From assembly GCA_030248295.1 (NCBI GenBank), contig JASANH010001537.1, positions 310,001 to 374,000 on the forward strand: a stretch of DNA of 64,000 nucleotides, read 5' to 3'. Numbering within the stretch: the first letter of the stretch is position 1; each line of letters begins with the position of its first letter. The notes below the pieces were generated by a model, which saw only the letters and a program-made list of their open reading frames with translations, had not been told where the DNA came from and did no database searches. Positions 49,579 to 62,212 of this stretch are shown here, piece after piece. The stretch is from Mesodorylaimus sp. YZB2_4 (taxonomy: Eukaryota; Nematoda; Enoplea; Dorylaimida; Dorylaimidae). A program made the position numbers and the translations under genes.

Positions 49579-50208
49579 TTTATACCACTTTGATCCCCAA
49601 CCCACCACCTGCGATCTGTCCAACAAACCAATCCAATAATTAATTAACGCCCAGCTGAGCGCTTACAGTAAGCCATTCGCACACTATGTAAATGTTCTCT
49701 AGAAACGAGCGGGAATTCGAATTTCGCACATTCGCGATCACCAATTCTTCTTGAGGACTATTTCCCAACTGTTTTTCGCTTCAACAGCTCACTTTTAAAT
49801 TTTATTTTACATATTAACAACACACAAGAAACAACACCTGTGCGGATAAAGCATTGTGCACATCACTAAAGACCATACCACCAAAACAAAAATAGATAAA
49901 AGGACTATTCGTGCATCAAAGCATAAGCTCGGTGCTCTACGTAAGCTTGCACCTAAAACCGAATAACCACTCCATAAAATCGCACGAACCGGAATACTTG
50001 CTTGAGGGATCCAAAATAAATCACAGCGCAGTGATGCTGAAAGGAGAAAGTCCGTTAACAAAACCAAATGATCCGCCACTGGCCCCTATACTAGGCAGGC
50101 AAGCAAATGCTGACAAGCCAGGCTGTCATACCTGCAGCATTCACACCATCTGTCCCCTGCAAAGTACACACTGTCCTCACCATCGGTCACACGCCAACCG
50201 TCCCCGCC
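49579..50208. other. intergenic, ABCA 3' end to RBM45 promoter
   Basis: 630 bp between two minus-strand genes. AATAAA on the minus strand at 49806-49801 may end the ABCA transcript. No coding sequence is supported. Confidence 0.4.
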
Positions 50209-53200
50209 TCACCTCGGCTTCTTCAAACTCTGTTTGCCCGCATCAGCAGCCGCCGTCGTGGCGCCTTGTTCCTGAGCGAAACTGACGAACACTTCCTCCA
50301 ACGTCGTCTGCGACAAAGTGTAGTCGTCGATTTGCAATTCATCCATTGCGTCGACCATGCAAGCGAACACGTCCGACAAAGCCCTCACGCTCGGCGGCAA
50401 TTGGAATCGCAACTGACTCAAATGCTGCTCTTTAAGCTCGACACCGGGAAAACGTCTCTGAATAAACTCGATAGCTTCGACGGTTTTCGGTTTTGTTCCT
50501 CCAATTTTTATTGTCAAAGTGTAGCCTTGACCAAACCTAAAATGAGCATAATTAGCCCGCATAACCAGAGCACCCAGGGACCGTCATCACCTGCTCTTCA
50601 AATGCTGTGCACTTCCGAGACACTGGAATTGGCCATTCACCATAATACCGATACGATGACACAACGCCTCGCACTCCTCCATACTGAAGCGACAAGGTAA
50701 GCCAACCCACCTCGACCCAGCACCCCACACCTCTCTCACCTGTGCGATGTGAGAATGACCGACGTCCGTCCATCCCGCAACACTTCCACAATTCGATTCC
50801 ACAAAAATCGCCTAGCCTTCGGATCCATGCCCGTCGTCGGCTCGTCCAACAGGACCACCGCCGGATTGCCTATCATGGCTATGGCGGTCGACAGCTTCCT
50901 CTTGTTTCCACCCGAGTACGTGCCGCATTGTCGTTGCGCGTGCGGCCTCAAACCCAGTTGCAGGATCATGCGATTGACAACCTAAACTGACACTGTCACA
51001 TAATCCAGCCAGTCACAGCTCAGCCTACCTTCTCTATCAGCGAGCTCTTGATACCTCGCAACCGAGCGTAGAAGTACAACTCCTCGCGGGCCGTCAGCAA
51101 CGAGTGTAAGGCATCAAACTGCGGGCAGTAGCCGATCTGGTGACACACTTTACTCATTTGCGATAATATGCTGAAAAGTAACCAAGACTGGTCAGAACCC
51201 GCAAGCACCCCCTTCCCCCGCCTTACCTAGCCCCCTTTACCAAAGCATCGCCGCTAGTCAAAGCCAATTTACCCGTCAACATTGAGAACGTAGTCTAAAC
51301 ATAAATTTCAGACCTTTGCCAGCCCACAAAAAACAAAATATGGAACTTACCGTTTTCCCTGCCCCGTTTACGCCCAACAGGCCGAAACACTCGCCCGCCT
51401 TCACGCCAAAACAAAGACCGTCCACGGCCCTCAATACTTTCTTTCTTGCACCGCACCCGCTCGAAAAGACCTGCCGAAAGCAACGCTTCGTTCATCCGAC
51501 CATCCGATCCGCTTCGAATGAGTCTCTTACCTTCGTCAAATTGCTGACCTTCAGCGCGAACGGCTCCTTATTCTGAGAAGACGTGATTCGATCGCGCTCT
51601 CTGCGCACATCCTCGTCCTCGCTCCCTTTCGATCCGATATGCTTATCCAGGAAACTATAAGCCAATCCTCGCTCACCGCCCGCTTTCCTTAACAAAGTCA
51701 CTTACTGTCGCAGAAATACGTTCCTGTACTCGATGAGCAGGACTATCGCGAACCACACGCACCCCTCCACGAACAAGCAGAACATATTTCGACCGATCGC
51801 GTCCCAGCGAAACAGGTTCATGGCTGGGGCCTTGTCACCTGCAAAACCAACCCCTTTAACACCTCCTACACACCCGAACATCATCTACTTACCCATCATA
51901 AACTTCTCCGCCGTGTAGAGGTAATACGCCGCCTTCACGTCCATCAGACCACGCCCGAGACAAAACTGCGGAAAGATGAGAAAGACGCGCAGTAGCACTT
52001 CGTTCGTGTCAGCCATGTCCTGGAACAAGACTGAGTCATAAACCTGATCCTTCGCAGACAAGGGTCCATCTTCACCTCATCGTACTCTCCCAACATCTCC
52101 ATGATCATCGTGGTCAATGTCGTTATCCAGCCGATCATGGCGTTGCCCATGGTCAACATTATGAAGGCCAAGCTTGGTATGCGGATGAAGAACGTGAACG
52201 GGTACATGAGCGGAATTATGGCGAACCTGAAACCAAGCATTGCTACCTCCTTCGCCAACCCTCCCCCCTCCACTCACCCGTAAAGCATAAGCAAAGAGAA
52301 GACAGCCAAGGCAGTGTGAGCTTGGCCGATGTACGCCTCTTCGTTGAACATCAAGAAGATGAACATGACCAAGGAGGCAGGAATCATGAAATTAATCTGA
52401 AACGTGCCTGCATTGACACCAGTCCTCCCATGACTCCCCGCCCCACTCACCAAGTCCCATATATAATTCGAGAGCCAATACATAATCGGCCGCACACCCG
52501 TCACGAATTGCAAGTGTTTGGAAAATACGATCGTCTCATCGATTATGAACAGCACAAAACTGGCCGGAACAATGCTGAAATGCAATAAATCTCACCAAAC
52601 GACCAACCCACAATCACGCCCTCACTTACCAAAACGCCAACATGACCATGCACGACTCGAACGTGATCCTGCCCAGATTCTTCCTGCAAAACATCATTCA
52701 CCTCAAACTCTAGGCCATCCCCGACACCTGCGACTTACGAAGCCATCTGGGCAGCCTGGGCGGACTTGGTGAAATTCATAGGGTGATTCGTGGCCAGAAT
52801 ACCGTACTCGTTCGGATCCGCTTCGGGCGATGTCACACGCAACTGAGCCCTGAGCATAGCGTTACTAAGCACGCTGGCGTAGGCCGGACCCGAAATCCAT
52901 CCTTGGTTGTTGTACCAGATCTGGACGCGAAGAATACACGTAACAGCCTCACCTACCATTCATACTGCTCACGATGAGAGGCAGGCCAGATGAAGGGCAG
53001 GCAGGGCACTACTGTACGTTTTCTGTCCTAGACCAGGCAAGTATCAACCGAAGGTCTGGAAGATTTTCCCCAAAAAGTCGGAACAAAAGACAAGAAATAA
53101 AAGAGAAAACTATGATCAGGGCTCACCAATACGTGGGTCCCTGACAGCAAAATTCAAACGCACTTTAAGCTAATCGCAAGACACTCCTGAATGCCTGGGT

Positions 53201-56200
53201 CTCGGAGTTAGCCCCAACACCTGCACAGTCAGCCAAAGGTTCTCCGATTCCCACCGCACTGAATCGCCCTCACCTTGATACTGCTTCGGATATCCAGCCC
53301 ACTCAAGAATGCCTTGAGTTTCTCGGATCTGTTCATTCGAACCAAGAAAGCCTCGCTGCCCGTGTCGATCGAAGCCCACGGAGTCCGTCGATTTTTCTCC
53401 CAATCGATATGCATCCACTCGGATACATTGATGAACAGGTCTTCCAAAATCTCCAAATTCGTCGAGACGGCCGTCCAATTAATGCTATCATTCGCCGCGC
53501 CCACGTTCACGTCGCCGAATGAAAATCCACCATATCTGAAACAGGCCATCATATCGAGCAGAGCAGCCGAGTTTGCAACTTGCTCCTACCTTTCTAAACG
53601 ATATTGTTCCTCGGTCATCAGCAACCAGTTGGTTATGTTGTGCGTAATGATATCGCCCGTGTGATTGGCCAAATCGTGATAAATATTCGAACGCGGCCAG
53701 TCAGACATCTCGTCGCTCGTGCTCGTCAAATCGACCATGTAGTCGGTCGTGTTTGTCAACCACGCGAACGGCGGGGGATGATAGGCCCCTGGGGGACACG
53801 CGTACACACTCCTCGAATCGCACTCGCACGAGAAGTTCACAGGCGGCGGTTGGGTGGGCGTAATGGGTGCGAACGAAGTGATCGGTGTGCAATTACGTCT
53901 AAAATACCACCTACATCACCTGGTCGACCAATAGATTAATAGACTCACATAAATGTTACATTCTGCACGCACAAAATGCCAAGGCCGGGCGGCTCGTTCA
54001 GCGCTTGCAAATAACGTTGGGCCCATAACTCCGCCTCCTCGTCCAACGGTGTTTGCGGGGAGGGTTCGGGATAGTCCAGCCTGCCAGTCCAAACAAACCA
54101 GGAGTAAGTGCCACATTTGACAAAAATTGTATACTCACTTCTGGAATACATAATTCGGTGGTCCATACCACCACGGTACCAAGGCCAGTCGACCCGTCTG
54201 GGTCGAAGGCGCGGGCGGTTTGAAGCTCATCACTTTTAAAACGACAGTGATCAACAAAACCGGAGCCAGAATCTGCAAAAGACCAATCTACCAACCCAAA
54301 TAAGCGCACTCGACTGGTTGACTTACTTCGAAGAAGGCGCCTTTTAGGTTTCGACTAAAATGGATGAGTCGTTTGGTCAACAAGGCTCGTAACTGCCGAG
54401 CGGCAACCACGGGTGGCGTTGAATCTTCATATAAATTTATATTCGGATCGACGTAGTTCATACGAGCCAAATTCTCCGTATCGTCTTCTGAAACAAAGCA
54501 AAACCTACTACGCTTCCCATTCCTCATTCTGATTGGGAACCCGCAACTGGGACAAGAATTAGTCAGCGTGCCTGCTTCTACGTACACACAATCCGCACTA
54601 TAAAGCACGATCCTGACTTACTGCTCCGTTTCCTCAGATCTGCTAATTCAAGGAAAACAGTTTCAAACTAGGCTCATCCGACCTCGCTCACCACCCGAAC
54701 TCACCTGAACTAGTATCCATTAATTGAGCGTCGTTTTCCGAAGTTCGTTTCTTCTTCTTCCTCCAGTTGGACATCCTTTTTCGCAGCACCGGGCAGCACT
54801 TTCCTTCACGAATAATAGGTCAGCAAATCGCATCAAAATTCCCATACAAGACTAACGACTTACCTGATTTTTTCTTTTCCTCTCCCTCGGCTCCCACCGC
54901 TTTCAAAAATATCTGCAAATAAACAATGGCACGCTCATCCAGCTGAGTCCGAGCCACCAAGAACACTCACTTCTTCCAACTTCGTTTCAGACACGCCGTA
55001 AGACGAAATTCCAAACGACTCCATTTTCGATTCCAATTTTACGAAGAATGAGTGCAGAGCCTTGGGATTGTCCGATGGCACTTGGTACGTGAATTCCTGC
55101 CCGACGTCCTCGGACAAGACTGAACCGGGCAATGATTTGGTGATGAAATCATTGATCCGCGCATCGATAGCTGAAATTTAGAGCCTTTTCAAGTCAGTAC
55201 TGCGAAAGTATGCCAAATGGCCAAACCTACATTCAGGGGCAAACTTCTTAGCACTTATAAATGATTTCTTCGAGACGCTGCTGGTGCTAATAAGTGTCTT
55301 GGACGATATAGTCGGCGATTCGGGAGGAGGTGCACTGACCGCTGACAAATCCACAGCCACTCCCGATTCAGCTCCAATACCAGCTCCCGCACTCGAACTA
55401 ATGGCCGGTATAGTCTTACCGAGAGACTTCTTCTTGCTGACCTTGACTTCAGGTTCAACATCAGAACCAGCTTCTGATCCGCTTCCACCGCCCATCAAAT
55501 GCAAACGGGCTTTCGATGGCTGAAAAAAGACATTGGCGAATAGACTCACGTCTCAGAGCAGGGCTCATACTTACAGTCTTCCGAACCATGGTTAGTCGAT
55601 AGCCGGACCCGTAACACTTTTTCAAGAACATGCTCGAGCCGCAGCATCGTAACTGGCCAGCCCCGATAATGGCGATGCGATCACCCAGCACGTCCGCCTC
55701 GTCCATGTGATGCGTCCTAAAATAGCACTACCCTCCTCCACTGCCACTTCCGCCCTGTCCAAGTTGTACTTACGACAAGATAATGGTCCGTCCTGAAAGT
55801 ACAATCTCAAGTTTGCAAACGAGTCAACTGATTGCCCATGAAACCTCACCTTCTTTTTTCCTAAGCAACAAATCCCAAATCAACCGCCTAGCGCAAGGAT
55901 CCACGCCAGCAGTCGGCTCGTCCAAAATGACAGTCTTCGAACCTCCGATAAAGGCTGCAGCCACGGCCAACCGTCGTTGATTGCCGCCTGAAAAATGGCA
56001 TTTCTTAATCCATCCTCCCATCTAACCATCCACACCCACTCACCCGACAAATCATCGGAAGGAGTATCAGCTTTTGCCTCCAGTGCCATCTCCTTGATCA
56101 ATTCGTTCACTTGTTGCGGAATCAGCTGCTTCTCCACTCCTTTCAAACCCGCGTAGAATGTCAGCTGCTGCCGTACAGTCAACCTGGAGCGGGGCACGCC

Positions 56201-59200
56201 TTTACTACCACACTATCCCTCCAAAGCAACACCGACTTACGACCCGAACAAGATGTTATGCTGAGGACACATCCCCAACGATTTGCGCACTTCATCGATT
56301 CGACATCGCACATCGTTACCGTACACCAGCACCGTCCCTTCCGTAGGCGCGTAGAGTCCTGTTAGAATCGACCTGCAAACAAGCCAACACCATTAGGCCC
56401 CTCCCACCTCTAGTCCAATGCAAAGCACTCACAACGTCGTGGTCTTTCCAGCCCCGTTATGGCCCAGAAAAGACGTAATCTGCGACTCGTAAAAGTTCAA
56501 CGAGATGCCCGACAAGGCCTTCTTGCCGTTCGGATACACTTTCTTCAAATTCCGCACAGCTACGCCCAAAGGCAGTTGGGTGGGCTCGGCTTCAGTATAT
56601 TTCTTCACTTCGGCTAAAAAGATCCCAATCTTCCAGCCTGACCCGCCAAATCATTCCTCCGCACTTACGCGGCAAATCCTCCAAATCCGGCAGCGCCTTT
56701 TCAATAATCGGTGGTCCGCACCAATACGATTTGGTGAAGGGGAAGTAGAACGGCCGCGGCACGCCATACTCGCCTGAAATGATACCCGTTACCATCCACC
56801 CAACACTGGAGAAACCTAGCTTACCCGGAAATGCTGTCTCGATGTACCATGTCAAAATGAGATATATAACCGAGTCAACCAACATCATTATCCTGCAACG
56901 CAAACACTACCACACCGTCCAAACCACACTCCCACTTCTTACATGGACTCAGCCAAGGTAAGAGCCGAGTCGTCCAGCACTGTATTCATATTACTGAAGT
57001 TCACGCCTTCAGCCAGCCCCTCGTATTGAGCGATGAACGCGCATCTAAACCCACAATATTTGGACCATGTAAAGACAATGCTCAGACAGACTCACCCCCA
57101 ACCGAATGCCACTTGCGCCAGAAGACACTAAAATACAAATTCTCAGCCTTATTAGCATTTCAAACAAATCCATACAACTCACTGATGACATTTTCTGAGT
57201 GTACGTTAATGCGGCCGCGTTCGGTATGACCAGCCAGTACGGCACGTAGAGCAAGAAATAAATGACAGCCCCCGCCGCCGCGGCTACGTTAGCCTTATCG
57301 AAGAATGTAGAAATAAGAAAACACTGGGCGATCGTGGCCACCATGAATACCATGATAAAGAGGAACATGACACCTAGGTTTATCCGAGCCACCACGTTGC
57401 CGTACTGAAATGCAACACGTTGGAGACCGCTCGTGACTTCGTCCGTCAACAACTCACCTTGATAATCACAGAGAATACAAAGACCGAGACCATGGTGAAG
57501 GCCAGCGTCTGGATGAACCAGGCCACCCAGTGCACCAAATTGCCCAGGCCCATCACCTAAACAAGACCTAGTGTGACCATCATTCACCCATCCTTCCACT
57601 CTCACCTTCATAAACTCCTTCAGTCGCATTTCCTTTTCGTACACGACGTTCTTGATGATTAGCGATGCCGTGCACACCCAGGCCATCACCATCAGCATGG
57701 GCAGCACTCGTTCGATGGCTCTGACGAACCTACGAGAAAGCGCGCGTTCTTCCCACACTCGTCCACACCGTCCCTTCGACTTACTGATCGACCTGATAAC
57801 ACGGATTGGGAAACTGTTGTATGTAGACGCCCGTTCTGGGCGCCATATTGGTCTGCTGTTCGATAATCGCCTGTTCCAAGGCGTCTTGCAGGAACGAAAA
57901 GCCCAAATACTGGTACTTCATATCCAAAAAATTCTCGTCTCGAGCTCGAGGATTCCAATGCCTGCAAGCACCATTCACAACACAGTAGAAACGAGCATCG
58001 CTCTGCACACTCACCTGTCCAGCAGCGCAGACTGGTGAACCAAATAGCTCGGCATACGAATCTTGTAGCTAGTAAACAAAGGCAGTGTATCGGCCTCCGG
58101 TTCCATGTCTTCGAATACGAAAGCGGCGAAAAACGAGTTCACATCCGTCAGGCACATAGCTGACTTCTCCAATTCGTATTCATTTGGCTCAAAGTGGAAT
58201 CGATCCGTGCGAAAGCACTGAAAAAAAATGAAAATGTTTAAATAAAGTATAATTCAATAAGATAAATTCACCTCTAACATGTACGCTAATGGCTTAATCA
58301 CTTGTTTCCATTTGGGCAATGTAGCATTCGTATTATTGCTGGCGACAAAAAAATTTTCGTAAGGTTTCAACTTATCCAATAATTCGTCGCAGTACGAAGC
58401 ATTGGTGAAAGGCAACTGAGGACACGCGGTACTTGCGAATTCAACTAGTTCCTGCGATCGAGAAACAAAATCAGAACTCGATTAAAATAACTCATCTATC
58501 GACTCACATTGTAAAACTCTGCCATTTCACTTTCGTGGAGAGCATCTTGATAGCTTTCGGCATTGTAATAAAAATCTATAACCATTTCTTTGACCCAATC
58601 GAAAGCTTGTAACAGTTTTTCCATCTAAGAAAGAGTTTATCATCTGAATAAAAAAATTAAGATCAAAATTCTTTCATAATACGTACCTTTTCGACCAATT
58701 CCCTCGTCGCGTTATTACTTGGCGTGACCAAGATGAAACCACGTAAAAGGGCCATGAACGGATACAACAAAGTCCTTTCGTTCAGGCCAGGAAAGGATCT
58801 AAGCCAGCTCCCACATCTCAAATCTGAAATAACTCATATTTAACATACCGAAACGATAAAAAACCTGTCCCTTACCTAGTACAGGATCAATTACAAACCG
58901 TCCGCATACAGTTTTATTGGTAGCATTGGATGAGTGCCAGGCGACTTCGTCATCCCTCTCCTCGGCTTTTTGCCTAATCGTACTTTCGATTTCGGTCAGT
59001 TCTGTCTTGCCTCTAAAACGTTCTCGCAGCCTCTGAGCGCTGGTTTTATTTTGGAACATGCCCGCCAAATCTGCAATTCAATCGCTCATACACCAGACTT
59101 CTGTCAAAAATAAAAAACACTTACTTCGATCCATTTCACTGCATGTGAACATCTCGACTATATCTCGGCCACCGGTGTATTGCTCGATCGATTCCACACT

Positions 59201-59962
59201 AGTGAAAGGCATCATAGTTTGTAAGAGATCATTCAGCTGCTCCTAAAACCAAGAGAAAATATCAAGTCGGCATTTTAAAAGAGAACAAATCTTCACTTAC
59301 CTGCATATTGGGCAGGTCAAGGAGCGATGCCGACGGTTGCTCAGGGGTTTTGCCCAGAGCTGCTCGAACAAGGTTTCGAAAATCATGAAGAAGAGGCAAA
59401 GTTCCCTGTAACTTGGCCTGCAATTTTTCCATTTCCGCCGTACTATTCAGGCGTCTCTCTATAAAACGCCCGAGTACGCCTAACCTAAAAAGCGATAATC
59501 CCATCGCAAATTGGAGGGTCCCAAAAACCAGATAGATCTTACACTGAATTATTACGTTTATTGACCGGACCGATATCAGAATCGGAGAAATGTTCGGTTG
59601 AACAGTTGTTCTTTATCGTGCAAAAATAAGATTGCATGAAGGGCACGAAACCGGCACTCGGTAACGCTTTGGCAGCATAATTACCTGAACGAATCAGTGC
59701 GATTATATATCGAGACCTACTTTTGAAGCTATCGGTAACTTACACTCGTGATATGATTCGCTAACGTTGTTAGATCGTAACCATACTAGAATCGCGAACA
59801 GAAGCATAGGGCTGATGAACTCGGCCACCGCCCAGATCTAAGTGGAACGAGTCTCGCGTTAAAATTGAAAAAGATCAACTACTAAAAACAACTTACTTTC
59901 TGCCGACTACGGATTAGAAAATTCTTCCATAATAAAAACCGGAGTTGTCGCCAAAACGACAT
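50209..59962 (-). CDS. ABCA: full-length ABCA-subfamily lipid transporter, ABCA1/ABCA4-like
   Basis: Forty-eight exons run from ATG at 59962 to stop at 50209. Their lengths are (nt) 66, 94, 142, 184, 118, 195, 137, 117, 180, 203, 177, 124, 99, 222, 32, 102, 68, 105, 181, 132, 140, 138, 19, 142, 289, 200, 49, 99, 21, 161, 134, 132, 309, 262, 182, 54, 124, 119, 151, 127, 133, 124, 120, 68, 142, 242, 93, 328. Total 2260 codons (2259 aa; human ABCA1 2261). Each half has a first membrane helix, a large extracellular domain (ECD1 with [17 protein letters not shown]2 with [11 protein letters not shown]), a transmembrane bundle and an NBD. NBD1: GHNGAGKTT (~845), [41 protein letters not shown]2: GVNGAGKT (~1965), [28 protein letters not shown]. 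The tail has EEVFVSFA, near the VFVNFA motif of ABCA1. Likely role: ATP-driven phospholipid/sterol export or flipping at the plasma membrane. Acceptors of exons 28 and 32 are weak. Confidence 0.94.
52921..53273 (-). other. longest intron of the ABCA gene
   Basis: 353 bp between exons ending at 53274 and starting at 52920; most other ABCA introns are 45-75 bp. A minus-strand open frame runs through part of it, but no ABCA segment is missing here, so I leave it intronic. Confidence 0.6.
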
Positions 59963-60399
59963 TTTGATCACAGCCGAATTGCGTGCGAATACCAGCACAC
60001 GCTTCGAACTCACAATCAGTCAGTTCTCACTTGTCATCAAATATACATCACATAGTCACAAGGTTTACTAACGTTCCATGACTTCGGCCAGACCGAATCA
60101 AGACTCATTAGCAAACACAAAGGATTCCGATTTTCGTTCTGATACTCTGCCCACCCACGAGTGTAAAGTTAAAGCAAGTGTGCGAGTACGGCTGTGTAAA
60201 CTTAAGTTTCAGGTAAGCCGTTTTCATTTTCAGTTGTTAACGGTGTTTTTGCTATAAACGAATTCTATGATAAAAATCAGTAATTTCCCGTAATGAATAT
60301 CAGTAATATATTTGCTTTCGTTTAATTTAAAATTGACGGTATACATTTACTTCAAACTCTATTTTATCACAACAGGGATCGAAAGTAAAAAATTGGACG
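59963..60399. other. upstream region of the ABCA gene
   Basis: 437 bp from the ABCA start to the foldback element, A/T-rich, with no coding signal. It presumably holds the ABCA promoter. Confidence 0.4.
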
Positions 60400-61246
60400 C
60401 GGACAATTGCCCCCTTGGACAATTGCCCCCTCGCAACACTGACCGCATGTACATAGAGATATCTGCTAGCGGCGGATAAGAGCGGTCGCGACAGCCGTGT
60501 TGTACGTCGGTCTTTCGGTCGAGGGTGCTTGGGTGGGAAGTTGATTGACTGAGGTGGCGAAGTTATTGGGCATGGTGCGGAGCATGTTGATTTACGTCAT
60601 TTTTTAAATTTTCGGCATGACTTGTAAAAAGTCAATATTCATAACGGACATATATTTTGCGGCTCGTTGATTGTGGGCGGAGTAACAATGTAGGTGAATG
60701 CGTAAAACAAGGCATTGAGCACTAACAGCGCCGTTGGTCAGGTGTTATTATCCATAGTTCTACTTGCAGTCCCAATCTTGGGCCCAAGGGTCACCTTAGG
60801 CTTAGTCTACCTTAGGTGTTGCGCATAAAAGGCTTCAAACTGAAAAGGCGCTAGTTGCAGATGCTTGCAAACTTGTGGCTTACACGAAAAGAGTCTTTTC
60901 GACTGATTTGAGGCTTAGGCTTAGGTGAATTTTTTGCTCGAAAATGGTTGAGGCTTAGGCTTAGCGTAAATTTCTTTGGGCGGCGGCAATAGCACCGAGG
61001 CGCCGAAGGCGCCGCAAGTGCGCCGCGGCTCAAAAAATTACCTAAGCCTAAGCCTAAGCTTTTTCGACGCCAAGAATCCTCGGAAGCCTAAGACTAAAAC
61101 AGTCGGAAAGGCCTTTTCGTGAAAGCTTAAGTTGCAAGCGTCTGTTTCCCTGTTCCTAGTTGCCAGTTGCATGTTCGCAAGATTTGAATTTCGCGCGTGG
61201 GGGGCAATTGGCCGAGGGGGCAATTGGCCGAGGGGGCAATTGTCCG
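60400..61246. mobile_element. non-autonomous foldback/MITE-like element with terminal inverted repeats
   Basis: The left end starts CGGACAATTGCCCCCT at 60400 with a second copy of GGACAATTGCCCCCTCG just inside (60417-60433). The right end carries three inverted copies of the GGGGGCAATTGKCC unit between about 61199 and 61246, ending GGGGGCAATTGTCCG. Between about 60790 and 61170 the core is a long imperfect palindrome with TTAGGC runs on both arms. A 10-bp direct repeat AAAAAATTGG flanks the unit closely (60387-60396 and 61254-61263), possibly a target duplication. There is no transposase or long open frame. It separates the divergent ABCA and HDHD3 genes. Confidence 0.75.
60910..61062. repeat. 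inverted arms with interstitial TTAGGC repeats
   Basis: Plus-strand GGCTTAGGCTTAGG occurs near 60911-60924, and another GGCTTAGGCTTAG near 60952-60964. The opposite arm at about 61042-61060 reads CCTAAGCCTAAGCCTAAGC, the reverse complement. Flanking bases (AATTTTTTG and its complement) also pair. The (TTAGGC)n unit equals the nematode telomere repeat, but two or three copies in a palindrome are not a telomere. Confidence 0.7.
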
Positions 61247-61332
61247 TAATTCTAAAAAATTGGGGGAAAACAGATTGATTTTCTACTTTTTTTCCAATTT
61301 TTTGCTGCCTGCGAACGAATTCTCAGTGTGAA

Positions 61333-62082
61333 ATGAGATCGACCAGAAAACTACGTCTAGTTACGTTTGATGCCATGAAAACTTTGATCAACCTACGAGA
61401 ACAAGTTGGAAAAATTTACTCAAATTTCGCCCATAAAAATTTCCACATCGATGTCGATCCCGAACGGCTACAGAACGCATTTTTGAAGCACTATCGTCTT
61501 CTCGATCAAAAGAGGCCGTGCTTCGGCTATTATTCATCGAATGACCACGATGCCTCTGGTTTATTGATGGATCGTCAGAAGCGATGGTGGACTGACGTGG
61601 TGAAGGGAACATTTTCGGATATTGTTCAAATAGATGCTGATCAGTTCGATAATCTTGCGTCGGCATTGTATGATTTCTTGGGGACAACGGAGCCTTGGAT
61701 GCTCGATCCGTCCGCGCCGGCACTGTTGGACTTTCTAACTCGGAAAGGAATCACTGTGGCGATTTTATCCAATTTCGATAGTCGTCTTCGTCGAATCGTA
61801 GGCGATTTCGGATTAGATTTATATTTTCGCGCCTTTTTCTTATCGGGAGAAACTGGTTTGGCTAAACCGAACGATCAATTATTTAGATTAGTCGAAAGGA
61901 CGATGATGGCCGATTCGAATGAAATCGCGCACGTCGGCGATGATTTGGACAAAGATTATTTGGCCGCCAAATCGGCCGGTTGGCGAGCATTTATTTTAGA
62001 GCCTAGACGAGTGGACTCCGAAGCTGTAGATCCAAGTGATATAATACGTGATTTGAGCGAATTGAGAAGTAAAATTTTGTAA
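61333..62082 (+). CDS. HDHD3: HAD-superfamily hydrolase, HDHD3-like
   Basis: Single exon, 249 residues, ATG at 61333. A haloacid-dehalogenase fold with a helical cap. Motif I reads FDAMKTL, with the nucleophile Asp present but the usual second Asp (DxD) replaced by Met. Motif II is ILSNFD, motif III Lys is in LAKPN, motif IV is GDDLDKD. Human HDHD3 also lacks the second Asp (WDVKDTL) and has no firmly known substrate, so catalytic activity is uncertain. LYAR starts 131 bp downstream on the same strand. Confidence 0.88.
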   Translation: MRSTRKLRLVTFDAMKTLINLREQVGKIYSNFAHKNFHIDVDPERLQNAFLKHYRLLDQKRPCFGYYSSNDHDASGLLMDRQKRWWTDVVKGTFSDIVQIDADQFDNLASALYDFLGTTEPWMLDPSAPALLDFLTRKGITVAILSNFDSRLRRIVGDFGLDLYFRAFFLSGETGLAKPNDQLFRLVERTMMADSNEIAHVGDDLDKDYLAAKSAGWRAFILEPRRVDSEAVDPSDIIRDLSELRSKIL

Positions 62083-62165
62083 ATACTGATCTATCTTCTG
62101 AGAAATGGACCATTCGTCCTCATTTTTTACAAATTTTTTAAATTTCTTTACAAATTTTCACACGG

Positions 62166-62179
62166 TTTTTTCTTTTCAG
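62166..62179 (+). promoter_or_regulatory. pyrimidine tract plus CAG acceptor upstream of LYAR
   Basis: TTTTTTCTTTTCAG ends at 62179, 34 bp before the LYAR ATG and 97 bp after the HDHD3 stop. It matches the acceptor style of this window. It may be a spliced-leader addition site in a two-gene operon, or the acceptor of a leader intron. Confidence 0.4.
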
Positions 62180-62212
62180 CTATTCTCGTTGGACGAAGCA
62201 CTCATTGTCACC

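Noticed and set aside
60910-61062. True telomere or chromosome end
   Set aside because: Only two or three TTAGGC units per run, in opposite orientations, with ordinary genes on both sides.
62105-62212. Upstream in-frame ATG of LYAR
   Set aside because: Crosses the pyrimidine-CAG acceptor, is Phe-rich and unrelated; LYAR proteins begin MVFFTC.
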